Source of the DNA: Kryptolebias marmoratus
Taxonomy: Eukaryota > Chordata > Actinopteri > Cyprinodontiformes > Rivulidae
Direction of reading: 5' to 3'
DNA: 64,000 bases
Assembly (NCBI RefSeq): GCF_001649575.2
Contig: NC_051434.1
Span: 17,833,551 to 17,897,550 of the forward strand
The notes beneath the pieces are model-generated. The model was not told the DNA's origin. It did not search any database and saw only the letters and a program-made list of their open reading frames with translations. Below are positions 1 to 13,753 of the stretch, piece after piece. The position numbers and the translations under genes are program-made. Numbering within the stretch: position 1 is the first letter of the stretch; every line of letters starts with the position of its first letter.

Positions 1-3000
1 CTGTCTTTTGGGATATTGATCCAAGTTTTGTTTGGTTTTTGTCCTATCAGGTTTTGAAAAGTCATTGGAAATACCTTCCTGTTTGCAGAGCTACAGTATG
101 GATGAGTGGGGTTCTGCTGCCAATCGGACTCACTCTTTTTTTTTTTTCTCCAATTTTCCATCATCATCTCTTCAGTCCTCTTCAACCTGGATAATGACCC
201 CACTATGATATAAAAGAAAAAAATCTGCCAGAATGTGGATAGTCTTAGAGTTTTGGCAATGCCTTTAGGTATGAATGCAATGGGCTCTTCATTACGTGTA
301 ATAAGGCATGATAGGTCTACGATGGTTATGAGTATGCACAAAGCTTCTACAGTGAGGTTGTGGTGGTTTATCATCATGATGTCAGGATATTGAGGTCTTG
401 GGCAAAGTGTGGGGGAGCGAGGTGACAGTATATCTATGAGAGCTCACCCAGACCCAGCTTGGTTGGCAAGACTTTGAAGCAGGATTGGCTATGCTGGCTT
501 CATGCCAAGGCTATGGAAATAAGCTCATACAGATGTGATACCCATGGCTGCACCATTGCGCTAATGTGGTGTCATCTTCTAGTTCCTAGCTGCAGCTTGA
601 TGTGGGACAACTGTACCAGAGTAGGCATGTATAATGTGGTGAGGGAACGTGGACAAAAGCAGGACAAACCTATCTGGTTTGTACTAAAAGTGTAGTAGTG
701 TCATGATTACCTTCTAATGAAAATTGCAATCTAGCCCTATTATAGTAGTTTAAGCAGGAGAGTAGTGGGGTTGTCATCCAGTCTGAAGGCGCTTCACTAG
801 CAACACAGACCAACAAAGACCAATCGTTTTGCCTAATTTGTTTATTGCACAGGCTTACTTCTAGTCTACAAAACTCCACAAATTTCATCAAGAAATGCAC
901 TCACACATGCTCTCTCGCCTGTGTGGGTTTCTCAGATGCAAATTTAAAACTATTACCAGAGTCCCCTCATTAAGAGACAAAAGGGACACATTTGTCATCC
1001 CTTTTGACTTGAGTGATGCAAATGCAGCTACCTTGAGCCTCCATATTGAGTAAACATTCATTCACAGCCACCCTAACCACTTCTGTCTGTGCCTCCCCTA
1101 TGCTCTTTCCTACACACTTTAATGATCCCACCGTCCACAAAGTGTTTCATCAGCACTGAAGGGAAAGAGTGTGGGTATTAGAGGATTAATGTACCATTGA
1201 AATATTCAGATAATTTGAATTTTTTTGTTCCAGTGTATAAATCCTTCTTATTAAACCATATCTGCAGATGTTTGGTATTATTGGAAGTGACTTGCCAGTT
1301 ACTGACAAGAGCCCCGAGTCATTTTTAAAAACACGTTTTGTGACATTTTCTGAGCACACATGAATGAAAGGATGAACTCCATGCACCTATCAGCTGAACT
1401 CTGACAGGAAAGCATGCAGTACATGAGAAGGAGCAATGTAACAAAATGAAAGCAAAAAGCTAGCAAGTGCACTTTACACTTTACCCAGCCTTGTTTTCTG
1501 AATACAAATTTTGAAGATCTCTGGCGATGATTTGCATTTTATTGTGTTTATTTTGCACTTAGACCGACAGAGTGTGATCCTTCACCCATGAAAGAAGGAA
1601 ATGAAGTAAAAATGGTCTCTATCAACACTGCCTTTATTGTGGACATGTCCATCTGGCACCACTGAATCATCCAAGTGGGTTTTTATGGTCTATGGATATT
1701 GTTATGGTAATTTAGTCATGGTTAATGGGTTTTGTTCTTTGTGTCAGAGTCAATATAACATGGTCTGTAGATTACTGTGAATTAGTTAGGTTTATGATAT
1801 TCTGCTTTCTTTTATTTTGTGGTTCTGTGATGGGTTTTGATGAGATTGCCTTCGTTTTCTTTTGTTTGCATTAATTCACTGGTCTCTTGCCTAGTTTGTC
1901 TCAAGCCTTGTTCAACCGGTATGATTTTTGTCTGTCAACAAAACAAAATCCTTTGATTGTGAAAAAACCATAAGAACATTTTAGTTTTCAAGCTTCAATT
2001 AGTCATCTGTGGTTATTCGGTATGACAGCTTCACAGAGAGCAGATATGGAACTTTGACGACCAAAGACAGCTTGACAAATATCAAACAGTGCCAAATATG
2101 TTCTGGAAAAAATGTGCTGTGTGATTCTGAAAATGTAAGTGAATATGTAATTACCTGTGTCTGTCTGTTGGCAATATAACTCATAAACCACTGGATGCAT
2201 TTGAAAAAATTATATATATATATTACAGATATTGAGGTAAAATTTGATGTGGTAGTAGCCAAGACTCATCCCAACACATATTCCAAGAGCTAGCAGATCA
2301 TGCAGCAACTTCATTTAAAACTTTAACATGCAAGGCAGCAGGTGATATCCATTGTTTCAAAAAATCTTACTTTCATTTTAAACGTTTTGTATGTTTTTAA
2401 CTTTCTTTAAATTTGAAAATAGTGTGTTCTGTCTGTGTCTGAAGATGTTGGTGGGTTGACAGTTTGGACTCTGTTCTTCTATCAACAGACCATTGGGACT
2501 GAAATTTGGCTTGATCAGTTCTCCAATGACTCATGTACTTTTCCACGTTGTTTGTAATTACTGTGTCCACCTTAACTCTAATGAAGATACGATGGTATCC
2601 AAACGTCAGTCTGTTTCTGTTTACACAATAAAAGCAGAAAAACTGATCAGTGGTTTCCAACTTCCTTTAAATTTTGGAAGCTCATTGAGCTTTTTAGTAC
2701 TGAAAGATGCACTGAAAACCCTCTTTTTAGTAGAAACAAAACAGTCACCCACAAAGATCACGACTGAGTTAGAGTTAGGGTTAGACTGCTCTAAAATTCA
2801 AAAAAGGTTAAAAACAAAAACAATTGGACTTCTATCCTGTAGTTAAAGATGTTTCGCTTCTCATCCGAGGAGCTTTCTTAATTGTTATCAAAGTTATCGA
2901 GCACGGTGGAAACTGGTTGGATACACAGATGACTCTCTGTGGCTATGCTGGCCTATCTTGCTTGTTTCTGTCCACAGTCTGTTGGAAATGGTGACAGTCA

Positions 3001-4435
3001 AATTTGCAAATGCCAAACTGTGTGCACTGTCTCAGCCGGTTTATTAAACACGTCTGGTCGGGATAAGGGAAGCAAAATTCTGTACAAGGATAGGATAGCT
3101 GAGAAGCCAGCAGGAAGAACCCCGTTTTAACGCTGCAGGAGGAGGGAGGAGCTTCCTGGGAGTTCTGATCTGAGTATCTTGTGGATGATGGAAGGTGTGC
3201 GAAAAAGATTGTTTTGCAACCACGTGACTGCAAGCCGACTTCTTGACTTCTTATGGAGTATAAAACAGCCTTGAGTTTATGACTAGTTTGCACTGTGACC
3301 CAGATAGCAAATTTTACTTAGTGAGCATAAAACAGATGTTTATAAAGAACTATCCTTATTTTCTGTTTGAGAAACTGTCATTTTGAGTTTCATTCTTTTT
3401 CTAGATTTCAACTTTACTTACTTGTGTATTCTGTTAAACTCCCTGTTTTTGATTCACACCAGGTCCTAGTTTGCTGATATCTACACCTCCATAGTTAGTT
3501 TTTCTCTGTTAATACTGTATGTATCTTCAAATGTTTCAATTCAGTATAATCATTCATGTTCATTACAGAAAGAGCACACATATGAGTCCATATGTGAGAA
3601 ATCATGTTTTCACATGAGAAAACATTCAATTTACACGCAAAAACATTTTGCTCATCTTTCCTGTGTGATTTTGGAACATTCTTAACATGTTCATGTGATC
3701 ACATGTAGAAAACACAGTAAATTCCTGTGATTTTTCTGAAAGGGATGTGTTTCTGCTTTCCGTTTAGTTTGTATTTGTCTTTCCTGAACTCTTTTAACAG
3801 CCTCTTTAGCAGTATTTTTTAGTAAGCCAATTTTCAGTTTGCACTTGTTCGTCATTGTGATACTATTTACATTTTTAATGCAAGATGGAGCATAGTAAAC
3901 AAAGCCCCAAAGGTTTGCTATTTATCTTGTAAATTTTGAAAATGTTGCATTTAGGATGCAAAGACAGCATCAATGTACCTGCTGTTTGTTTTTTACATAG
4001 AGTACTGCACACCTGCTACAGCACAACTTAAAATATTTTTATGATTAAGAGCAGATAAATACTATGTTCATTCTCTTTTGTTTGTACTCATGGAGGATGT
4101 CGACAGATGTGATGGTGGTTATGTAATAACCTCTTTTTTTGCTCCTGCACACATGCACACATCTCTATATTTGGCAACAAGGCATGGAAGAGGTAACAGC
4201 ACTGGGACTAGAAATAAAGACCATTACTAATTCACAGCTGTAGCTTTTTAAGCAATGTGAGCACTGAGTAACCACATTCAGTAACAAGTGTGGAACTTTA
4301 CAGCATATGGATGATGTAGACTATTACTTAGTTTGTGAAATAAAACAACTGTAATCCAATCATGACTTTGGACTTTATACACCTGTTCTGACCCCAGAAT
4401 AGACATCAGTGCTACATTTTGAAGTAACCATCATC
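1..4435. other. No gene recognised; repeat traces
   Basis: Open frames here are short and lack coding character or splice context. About 2,010-2,290 resembles the AAGATGGCC-type interspersed repeat (TTTGATGTGGTAGTAGCC). 2,790-2,890 carries a Penelope-type terminal motif. The rest shows nothing I can name. Confidence 0.55.
2790..2890 (-). mobile_element. Penelope-like element terminal fragment
   Basis: The stretch CAAAAACAATTGGACTTCTA followed by GATGTTTCGCTTCTCATC matches the conserved ends found next to fish Penelope-like copies (GAAGTCCAGTTGTTTTTG in the other orientation). The same core recurs at 50,342-50,407. Confidence 0.4.
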
Positions 4436-4439
4436 AAGC

Positions 4440-5060
4440 AAGAGACATTATGAAGACCAATGAATTCTCCACACAAGTCAGAGACAAAGTTGTTGAGAAG
4501 TACAGATCAGGGTTAGGCTGTAAAAAAATATCTCAAACCCTGAACATCCCAAAGAATACCATTACATCCAGTGTTAAAAAAATGGAAAGATGATGCCACC
4601 AGAGCAAATCTGCCAAGCAAGGGTCATCCACCAAAACACACAGACCAGGCAAGAGCATTAATCGTAAAGGCAATCGGGAAGCAAAAGATAACTCTGACAG
4701 AAGTGTGCAGCCAAGTGGTCAAGACAAATGCAAGTGATTAGAAAAAATAATAATGCATACATTTGGATTTTGCACAATGGCATATAGAAGAACCAAACCC
4801 TTTTCCCTCGCAGACAGAATTCTGAACCTAATGTCTGTCATTATGCTGAGAACACCATCACCACAGTAAAGCATGGTGGTGGTAGTATCATGCTGTGAGG
4901 ATGTGTTTCTTCAGCAGGGTCGGAAAAACTGGTCAGGGTTAAAGGCAAGATGGACGATGAAAATTATAGAGAAATCCTTAGAGAAAACCTGTTTGAGGTT
5001 TCCACAGATTTGAGACTGGGACAACTGGTCGGCTGAAGCAAAACTTCAGAGGTTTAAAGA
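4440..5060 (+). pseudogene. Degenerate Tc1/mariner transposase
   Basis: Translated pieces include TQVRDKVVEKYRSGLGCKKI (helix-turn-helix region), [19 protein letters not shown] and KGKMDDENYREILRENL, the DDE-core hallmarks of Tc1 transposases. The Trp in the conserved MLWGC is now a stop, and several frame changes and a deletion separate the pieces. It is an old dead copy; terminal repeats were not located. Confidence 0.8.
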
Positions 5061-6700
5061 GAAATGGCTACCTCTCCTCTTACCCAGGAACAGGTGGGAC
5101 AGCTTTAGTCACACAACTTTTGACACAGTACTGAAAAGAAAATAAGGAAGTCCTAAAAGCAGTGTTTGTATCTCACTCTTATCCTCAGCATGTATAATTC
5201 AGCTGTGACAGTGGTTTTTATGTCCCCTCAAAGCTGTAAAAAACAGAAATTGAGGTACTCAGACCTTTTATCGTACTAGCATTGTTAAAGAATAAAGAAA
5301 AAGAGACCATTTCCATCTGACATACCCCAGCACTCATACTTCAGATGATGTTTACTTCATCAGAGCATAGGTGACTCAAATGTGACACAGACAGATTGCA
5401 CACTACGTACAGTTTGACTTCTACCATGTGATGGTTGAATATCTTTTGAAGTGTAAAGGTTAAGTACGACTGTAGCGCTATAAAGCATTCGTCAAATCTG
5501 ATCGTGTGAAATGCAGTAAAATAACGCCTCATAGGAGCACAGTTACATGTGGTAATGATCCCATCAGCACCTGAAAACATTTTGCAGGATTCACTACAAA
5601 AAAGAGTGAATGCATTGTAGCTTTCTGCGTATTTGACAGAAACAAAGATGTTGGATGAAGTCAAATTAGCGTATTAATTTTTTTTTTTTTTTAAAGTGAC
5701 TTTGTAGATCTTATTGATGGCTTACACATAACATATTATATTAAATAAATAAAAAAATCTGTTTATATGTTTAACAGCTTTTTTCTGTATTTAATTTTGT
5801 AAAATCAGCTTGTATGATAGCCCCTCAAAAAAGTGAAAGAAAATGTCAAAATACTCTTTATGTTGAAGGCAACATGGTTCCCACTGACTGCATTTGTCCA
5901 CCATGCCGTAGCTGACATGGTAGAATGCACTTGCCTGGCTTTTGATAAACATCTGGCAAAATTGCATAGTTTTTCAAGTCTACTAACTCAACCCTCCAAT
6001 AAACCTGTGCACTGAGCCAGTAAAGGCTAAAATCATAATCAGTCTCAACACTGATGATCCTAAATAACAAATAAAATCTTAATGACCATTAAACTTGCAT
6101 TATGGAGCACAACTGACACAGAAACAGTGGGCCGGAGAACAGTTTACATCTAATGGTAACTAAGCTGGTGTCAAGTGGAATCCATTATCGCTTTCATTAA
6201 AAGCCTTCTCCGAATCGCATATTGCAAAACAAAGCAAACACATCCGTTGCTTCAGCTGTTACAGCTTGTGGAAAAAAAGGGATATTGTGAGTTAGCAAAA
6301 AAAAGGTTAACATATTTGTTTCTGTCCACAGCAGCAATGATTTGACAATCAGGCCACTTGGACAGAAATTGTAAAAGAAATGTTGGGGAGGAATGTACAT
6401 ATTTAAAATATTGGGATGCTTAATACTGACAACATGTAGCAGTGTGGAGAATATAAATCTAAATAAAAAAAATAACCCTGATAGACTGATATCAAGGTAG
6501 ATGTAATGGGTGGTATCCACACAATGAAAAAACTATTCTAGCACATTCTCACCTCATAATTTTCTTCACAGTTACATTTAATTTTGCAGTAACGCCAATG
6601 AACATTTTTTAGGTGATTTAATAATTGTTCCTTTTCAACTTTTAAATGCCACATTTGCCTTGCTTAACAAATTCACAGGCAACATTTTCTCTCAAGCTCT
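5061..6700. other. No gene recognised
   Basis: AT-rich sequence. Open frames up to 107 codons (5,341-5,664 and 6,197-6,520, both minus) have no recognisable motif and no splice context that I trust. Confidence 0.5.
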
Positions 6701-6705
6701 AAAAC

Positions 6706-7180
6706 TACAGTGCCTATAAAAATGTTTTTTGCTTTTATTGCTGTCATAAATCATTCATAGACAATATAAATTGGCCTCCTTTACAAAAAAATAAAGGCAA
6801 AAAACTTCAATGTCAAAGTGAAATCAAACTTCTACAAAGTACTACCAATTAAACAATATATGAAATGTGAAATAAGTGATTGCAAAAATATTCACCCCAT
6901 TTAAAGTGACTTTCCTAATTCAACTTAGAGAAAATATTATTGAAGAGTACAGGAGGTCTAATAAATCCATCATCAAGAAATGAAGAAATATAGGATATGT
7001 GTAAGTCTCCGAAAAAAAAAGTCCGTCTTCACAAACTGAGTGACCTTGAAGAAGGAGAATAGTAAGAGAGACCACCAGGTCACCTGGGAGCTCTCTGAAG
7101 GAGGTGCAAGCTTCAGCAGGTGAGATGGGAGAGACTGAGCTACAACCACTGTTCTTCACAAGTCTGAGCTTCATGGGAGA
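6706..7180 (+). mobile_element. Second Tc1/mariner fossil with terminal repeat
   Basis: It begins TACAGTGCCTATAAAAATG and includes AAAATATTCACCCC, the usual terminal-repeat style of a fish Tc1 family. It continues into a degraded transposase N-terminal half (RRRIVRETTRSPGSSLKE). It is truncated near 7,180. Confidence 0.6.
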
Positions 7181-9960
7181 GAGGAAAAGAGAAAGACTGT
7201 TGAAGAAAATTCAAATTAAACCTTCACTAGAATTTAGCAAACTCTTTAAAAAGTCAAAGAAAAACTCTAGTTGAGATTTAATATGAGTGTTCTTCAACAG
7301 CGGCTCTTTCTTTTCCACTCTCCCCTCTTTGCCAACGTTTTTCCTCAGGTTGACCAGGTTTTGGTCCACAAACTGCAAGAGGTCCCTATTCTATAACTGC
7401 GTAAACAGATTGTTGCCCCCACAATACAATGGTTACCAGGACACACACATGCACACACACTAACACTTTATTGCTTTTCCTCTCTGTTTCCGTTTCTGTT
7501 CAGTTTAGTGACCATTCTGTGCACTTCACCAATCGCCTACATAGCACTATATACACCTCCATGCACAAAGAAACCCACACTGTTAGCCAAGACATTTTAT
7601 TGCATTCCCTTTGTTTCTCGTTCATCCTCCCATTGTACTGACTGCCGACGGGAGTGCAGGAGACAAACAGTGATTTAGAGGCAGTGTAAACTAGAAAGCA
7701 GGGAGTCTCGGTTCAGCTTTATCAACAGTGCTCCATCTTGCCGTGGGGGACATGAAAACTCATTTAGGGTGTTGCCAGCGATGGCCTCGCACCAGCCGAT
7801 AGCACGGCTGAATTACTGCTGGGCTGCAGCTCTTGTATTTCTCCCTCTGTTTGTCTGCATGTGTGTATGTGTCTGCGTCTGTCAGCAGGTGGAGAGAAAC
7901 ACTGTGTGCGACAGACTGCCATTTTGAATATTGGGCGACATCGCTGACACCTGTCAGACAATGATGCACATTCTGACAAACTCGGCCTGATCACACTGTG
8001 TAACAGGATTTTTGTTCCTGGCAAATAAGGGTTATTTCTCAGCTTCTTTTGTTGCAGAACAATAAAACAAACAAAAAAAAAACATTATTTCTTTTAAACA
8101 TTGCTTTTGTGGTTTACAGGATACTTTTTTTTTTAAAAATGTATAAATTTCAGTATTTTCCTGTGCTTTCTTTTTAGAAAGTTCTAGAAGGTTCTAACGG
8201 TTCCTGGTAGAATATTCGAGAACATTTGAGAAGATTCCTCAGATTTAAGTAAATTTGAAATTCTAGGAATTTCTTGTTACATCTAGACAGTTGAAGGTCT
8301 TTATCAAATCAAAAGGTTTTTTCCAACATTTTATAAATTTTTTGTACTGTTGAAACTTATTTGTCATGTTTGGAAAACTATTTTTTTGAAACAACTTTGG
8401 CGAAGTTCTTGAAAATCTAAAGTAACTGGTATTACATTGTAAAAAGGCAATATTTAAAATACATTGTCTCAACCACAAAAGCAAAGATTTAGGATAATTT
8501 ATTTTCTTTCTATTTTGTTAACTTATAAAGAACTGGGAATGATAGCTTTAACCCAGGAACAAGAAAAGTGAAATTTTGTTACCTACTGTACATTTAGCGT
8601 TTGACCAAGTTTGCCTATTTTATTTATTTACAGTCAGTCTATTTAGACAAATGAAAGCTATTGCTTGAGTATGTTCACTATGTGTGCTTCTGTATGTGTG
8701 TGTGTGTGTGTGTGTGTGGGGGGGCTATATGGTCTCCATAGTGACTCATGACCTACTTGGATTTTGTGAAATCTGGTGACCAGGGTTGTTGGGGGAAGGT
8801 GGAGAAAAAGTCATCAATCTGGTAATCCATCTCCATAAATTCACTAAAAATATTCCTCTCACCTGTTTTTCAGCATTTTTGAGGAATACCACATCTTTAC
8901 GCAAGCAAAAAATTCTATGGTGTACCACCAATCAAAATGTTACAAAATGACACTGTTGTTTAAAACAGGGTATATGATGATAATATAGTGTTTTTACTTT
9001 TCATGGTAGCCACATAAATATGTAGTACAAAATCGCAACAATGTGAAAAAATCTTTTGGCCAGAGTGATTCAAAAACTATTCCAAGGTCCATCTGCAAAG
9101 ATCTAGCTTTAAACCACAATCTTTTCTCAGTTCAGTTGGTTCCTCCTGTGAACATGTGAATTTTTAGACGTCATGGATATACAAAGTTCACTGTAACACC
9201 ATCCAACCAAGTCTGCTGGTTAAAGCTTTGTAACAAGAAGTATAACAATAAGAGCTGCCTCTTTCTTTCACTCTGCTAATGAAGCCTTTGGTGCATACTA
9301 CCTGCAGGCAGGTAGTATTGATGTCTCTGCCACAGTGTGTGCCTTTTTGATTTACCTTTAAGTTCAACTACTAATAGCTAGCTCTAGAAGCTCTCCCACA
9401 CACCTTTGTTGTTTATCTCATTAAAGTTGACATTTTCTCGGTGGTTCTTGTTGACTATTAAAATAGTTTGTGTTGCTGCCCTATAACAAGAAGTGATGGG
9501 TGTTTTATTTGGAGTTGGCATTCAAGCGTACATGGGACTTTGGCACCGTTGGACAGCTTTTCTCACACAGCAAGCCTTACGGAGTTACTGTAGTTCGAGC
9601 CCCAAGAAAAGTTCATCCAAATGAAAGATCTCCTTTGCTGCTCTGCCTTGGTTTCACTGTTTTTGTTTTCTATTGACTGCTATATTTGGTTCTTCATTTG
9701 GGTTAGAAATTTGTACAGGGCCCAATTTTCTAATATATTTCCATCACACTTGTAAGTCTTGTAACCAATGCTTGTCTCATAGATCAAAAATTCCATTGTC
9801 TTTACAAGGTGATTAATGCATTTTCCAGTGACAACCTTCATTCCTTCAGCCTGGGCCACTTTGTTTGCATGAATGAAAGTGCTGATTAGAGTCAAAATGA
9901 CTGGATATTAGGCTTAAAGCTCCATTATAGGGTTTTGAAAGCTGAAATCTGAGACCTCTT
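7181..9960. other. No gene recognised; one (TG)n run
   Basis: 7,710-8,020 is richer in G+C than its surroundings but shows no supported exon. A (TG)n run lies at 8,694-8,718. A short palindrome ACTACCTGCAGGCAGGTAGT lies near 9,298. Otherwise nothing stands out. Confidence 0.5.
8694..8718. repeat. (TG)n microsatellite
   Basis: About 12 TG units followed by poly-G. Confidence 0.85.
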
Positions 9961-9969
9961 CCTCTGTTT

Positions 9970-10400
9970 AAAGTTGGTTTCATAGATAGACATAGACGGC
10001 TTCCTTTACCCCCCTCTCAAACCATCTCTCTTCTCGGTCCAAAATGTGAACATGTGAGAGGTGGCACTCCCTTGAGCTGTGCGTCTGTGGAGAGATTGTT
10101 TGATTTCTCCAATATAGAGGTCTGGATATTCCTCGCTGCACTGAACTGCATACACCACACGACTCAGTTTGTGTTTGGGTGTTTTCCTTAGGGTGGACCA
10201 ACCTCTGTCTGAGAGTCCTGTTGGGTTTGAAATGTACCGGGATGTTGTGTTTGGAGAAAATCCTTCTGAGTTTCTCAGATACTTAAGCAACATAAGGGAT
10301 GACAATCTTTTTGCATGTGTTCTTCTCCTTATTTTGTTGGTGGTTTGCTTTTTACATTTTCTCGATGACTTGCCAAAAGCCCAGTTAGGATATCCACATG
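9970..10400 (-). pseudogene. Penelope-like retroelement C-terminus with GIY-YIG nuclease, decayed
   Basis: Minus-strand pieces read CGYPNWAFGKSSRKCKKQ, then TPKHKLSRVVYAVQCSEEYP, DLYIGEIKQSLHRR and, in another frame, ILDREERWFERGVKEAVYV. This order is the end of fish Penelope-like elements, where a GIY-YIG endonuclease follows the reverse transcriptase. A deletion between the last two pieces and at least one frameshift make it non-functional. Confidence 0.78.
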
Positions 10401-10546
10401 TTTGGAGCTTTTTTGATATATATTTTTGTTCCTTTACAGCATCAGGCTGAACATGTTCCTACAAAGACAGAAGGGAAGGAAGAGTTCTGATGACAGAAAG
10501 TTTGTGTTCCCGTGGGTGGTGAGAGTCAAACAGAAGTGTATATTAC

Positions 10547-10890
10547 TACAGTGGTTAACACTGTTGCCATGCTGCAAAAGGATCACAGGTTTGACTTCCG
10601 GCTGGGGCCTTTCATGTGGAGTCTGCATGTTCTCCCCATGCATGCATGGGTTTTCTCTGGGTACTCCAGTTTCCTCCAAAGTTCAATAATCATGCATGTT
10701 AGGTTAACTAGCAGCTCTAAATTGGCCCTAGGTGTTAGTGTGAGTTTATCTCCGTGGGACTGTAATGAACTGGCGACCTGTCCTGGGAGTTTCCCGCCTT
10801 GCACCCAGTGACCACTGATGATGGGCACCAGCTCCTCTCAACCCTGAACAGGATCAAGTGAATATTGTAAATACATGGATGAATGTTACT
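10547..10890 (+). mobile_element. Near-complete tRNA-derived SINE
   Basis: The head GTGGTTAACACTGTTGCC and CACAGGTTTGACTTCCGGC keep the layout of pol III A and B boxes. The body CTGCATGTTCTCCCCATGCA and GGTACTCCAGTTTCCTCC is the conserved core of a widespread fish SINE. The tail ends in TGGATGAATG. Other copies are at 23,261, 34,933, 42,235, 51,556 and 63,340. Confidence 0.75.
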
Positions 10891-11785
10891 ACATTGCAGG
10901 CACAGATAATCAACTTTGGCCAATTATTTGCTCTAACTAAATAAGATTTTTGAACCAATGCAGCAAAAGTGGATTACATTCCACGGTATGTCTAGCAGTT
11001 TCTCATCGTACACCAGTGTCCCATGACCTCACAGATCTAGGCTTTTTATTAAATGTTTCTGAACCCTATAAACTGTAAGCTATTTTCTACTTGGTGTATG
11101 GCTGCCCTCTCTGGGAGGAATCCTTTAGTGCTAATAATGTGATGCTATTTATCATTTCAGCAGCACAGGCAGAGCTGCGTACTTAGTATGAGCAGAAGCT
11201 ATTTGGCTGATCAAGAGAATATCCAGAGGGACAGACTTCACACTGTTTGACTGACAGACGATGTCTGAAAAAGGTCCAATGACACCCTTGCTCCATTCAG
11301 GGGGCCTCTAATTACAAGCAGCAGGAATTGTTGTGCTGGCAGAAACCTCTCTGCAATGTCAGACAGGACATTCTCACCAATCACATTCTCTAGATTGAAA
11401 AATGTTTATCTGATAATTAAAAGTTGTCTTTTATTCAAAAAGCAATGAGAATTTCACGGTACGAAGCAGAAGTAAGAATTCAGGGTGCAAATTATCATTA
11501 GTATTAGTGTTATTCCTGTCATCTTGCCTTGGGTTATCTTCTCCGGTGCAGATCGATGCTCCACAGAGGGTCGGACCTGAAGAAAATCATTCAGGAGTTT
11601 GAAACTAAGATTTGTCTAAAAACCTACTGTTTCAGGCGTAATAACAAAAGTCAGTAGTATCTCTAAATATTTGTTTAATTATCCTATTTTAGGACTAAAT
11701 CTGCTCTGTTTAAAAGTAATCTTTTTTGTTGGTAATTTGCTAGCATTTTGCATTATTTAGTTTTAGGGCTTTTCTTTTTTGTTGT
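10891..11785. other. No gene recognised
   Basis: No ORF, splice pattern or repeat that I can name. Confidence 0.45.
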
Positions 11786-11789
11786 CTGT

Positions 11790-12175
11790 TATGGTCCACT
11801 TCTTTTTCTTCTTTTTTTTTAATCCAATATACTTTATTGTTCCCTTGAGAAAATTTGTCTTGGGCTCAAAAGTGCTACACTTTGCAGTAAGTTGAACAAA
11901 ATAGAAGACATGTAAGGGACAGTACCAGCTGTGCCGGTCATCTCGGTGCGCCACAACACTACACACACAGTAAAAACACATCTCTGCACAGACATCCAAC
12001 CCTACCAAACCAGACAACATTTTACAATTCTTTAGCCTCAAATTGCATTCTTTAAAAGTCTGATGAGGGAGGAGACAAATTACTTTTTTAACGCAGTTTA
12101 GTTTGCAGTGTGAAACTCTAAACCACCTGCCGGAGGGCAAAAACTCCTATTCTTTCTGGAGGATATGTGATGGAT
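11790..12175 (-). mobile_element. LINE 3' end fragment
   Basis: On the minus strand LPSGRWFRVSHCKLN followed by stops resembles the C-terminal tail of fish non-LTR reverse-transcriptase ORFs (ALRSGRRFRVPRC-type). The 3' part, CAATAAAGTATATTGG in reverse, is tail-like. The clade cannot be fixed. Confidence 0.5.
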
Positions 12176-13121
12176 CGATCAGTATTCTCTGAGCTTGCCT
12201 AATTAAACACTGCTCATATATCGACTGAAGGTTTTCTAATTTTGTTTGTGGTTTGCTGATGTGTACAAAAATGTTGCTTGACTCTAAATGTACATTTGTT
12301 AATCTGTTTTCTATGTTTGGTTTTCTACCGCCCTGTCAGTGGCACTAGATGGCCTGATTTGTTTCTAGATGATTACATTTAACTCACCTGCATTTATTTA
12401 CCTCATCATTCATACACTGCTTGGTTTTTATTGTTCAGTAGATCCTCAGTTTGTGCCATCAGGAACAACAGCATGCCAGTTGTTTTTGGTTTCTATTTTC
12501 AGCCCTTCCTCTCCCCAATGATTCCCTGCCTTAGTGGCCTTTTGGCTTTTTAAGATAAAGGCAATTGATTCTGTTTTCTGCCTTCCTCCTGTCCTCTTAG
12601 TCCTGCAATAAGGTCATCCTCTCACTAAGGAACGGGACATCATATTAAGTGACTGAGCACCGTTATGAAGAGGTTTGTTACACTGGTGTCAAAACAAATG
12701 TTACATTAGGTGAATCTCACACTAACTTTGTCTTGAAGTTAGATTTTTTAAATTGAAATTAATGTAGTTTAACAGTCTCCTTAAATGCTTTTCATAAGGA
12801 AAAGACTATAAGTTACAGATAATACTGAAGATAGTGTTTGAGGTGTACACAGTCTAATCATAAACAAATATAACATTAAATATCTTTAATGGTTTTGTGA
12901 TTTAAAATAACTTAATAGATAGGTAGTTTTTCCATACTAGGCTGCACTATTGTCTCATTTTTAAAAACTTTTTTAAACTTCAACAAAACCACTTTAATTA
13001 GCCAAAATCAAATGTTCACATAAGGTTAGTAAAGGCCTCTTTGTGTTCTGGTGAGGAGCAGTAACAACCATTATACTTACTTAAAAAAAAAGACAGTGTC
13101 AGTAGTTTTTCCACTCTTTCT
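12176..13121. other. No gene recognised upstream of lectin A 3' end
   Basis: AT-rich, without recognisable coding or repeat structure. Confidence 0.45.
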
Positions 13122-13127
13122 TTTATT
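13122..13127 (-). terminator. Candidate polyadenylation signal of lectin A
   Basis: TTTATT on the plus strand (AATAAA on the coding strand) lies in TTTTATTTAA, the same 10-mer found at the candidate signal of lectin B (18391-18400). An alternative AATAAA lies closer to the stop at 13265-13270. The choice is not settled by sequence alone. Confidence 0.4.
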
Positions 13128-13753
13128 TAATACAAGCACAGTGTTTTCAGTGTTATTGGAGTTCCACACACCACGAAAGGACTTGGTGCTGAAAAGAACG
13201 ATGACATCAGGACGCTTTTGTCCTAAAACTAAAAGTAAAATCAATAAAACAAAGAGTCATTCATTTTATTGCCAGAAAAACATTCAGAAACATTGGGTAC
13301 GTTACATCAGGTGTTGGAGAAAATGAAGAAAATCCCTAAAAATGAACCAACAAGCACTCACAAAGCATGCATAAAAAAAATAATAATAATTTGTTTTTTT
13401 CTAACTACTATCAAACCACACTTTTATGTTATAAATTCACAAATAAATCAATTTTTCATTTTTTCTTTCCTGGCAAACATTTTGTTTCCAGGTTGTTTTT
13501 GATGTCATTAAAGATAATTCTATAATTCATAGATTTCTTTTTTTCTCAGCCATTTTTTTTTTTTTGTTTTGCCCCTTACTAACTTACAGAGTTGTAGAGC
13601 TAAACTATTATTCAGGATTTAAACCCAGGACTTCCCATATCTAAAAGATAAATAAACAAATAAATAGATAAACAACAACAAAAAATGGTTCTTTAAAGCA
13701 GATCATTCAGAGATACCAGAAAAACTGTTCATGTCTGTAGCACAGTCATCAGC

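Noticed and set aside
2493..3293. Overlapping frames of 116-117 codons on both strands
   Set aside because: No recognisable motif, and they overlap Penelope-type repeat sequence.
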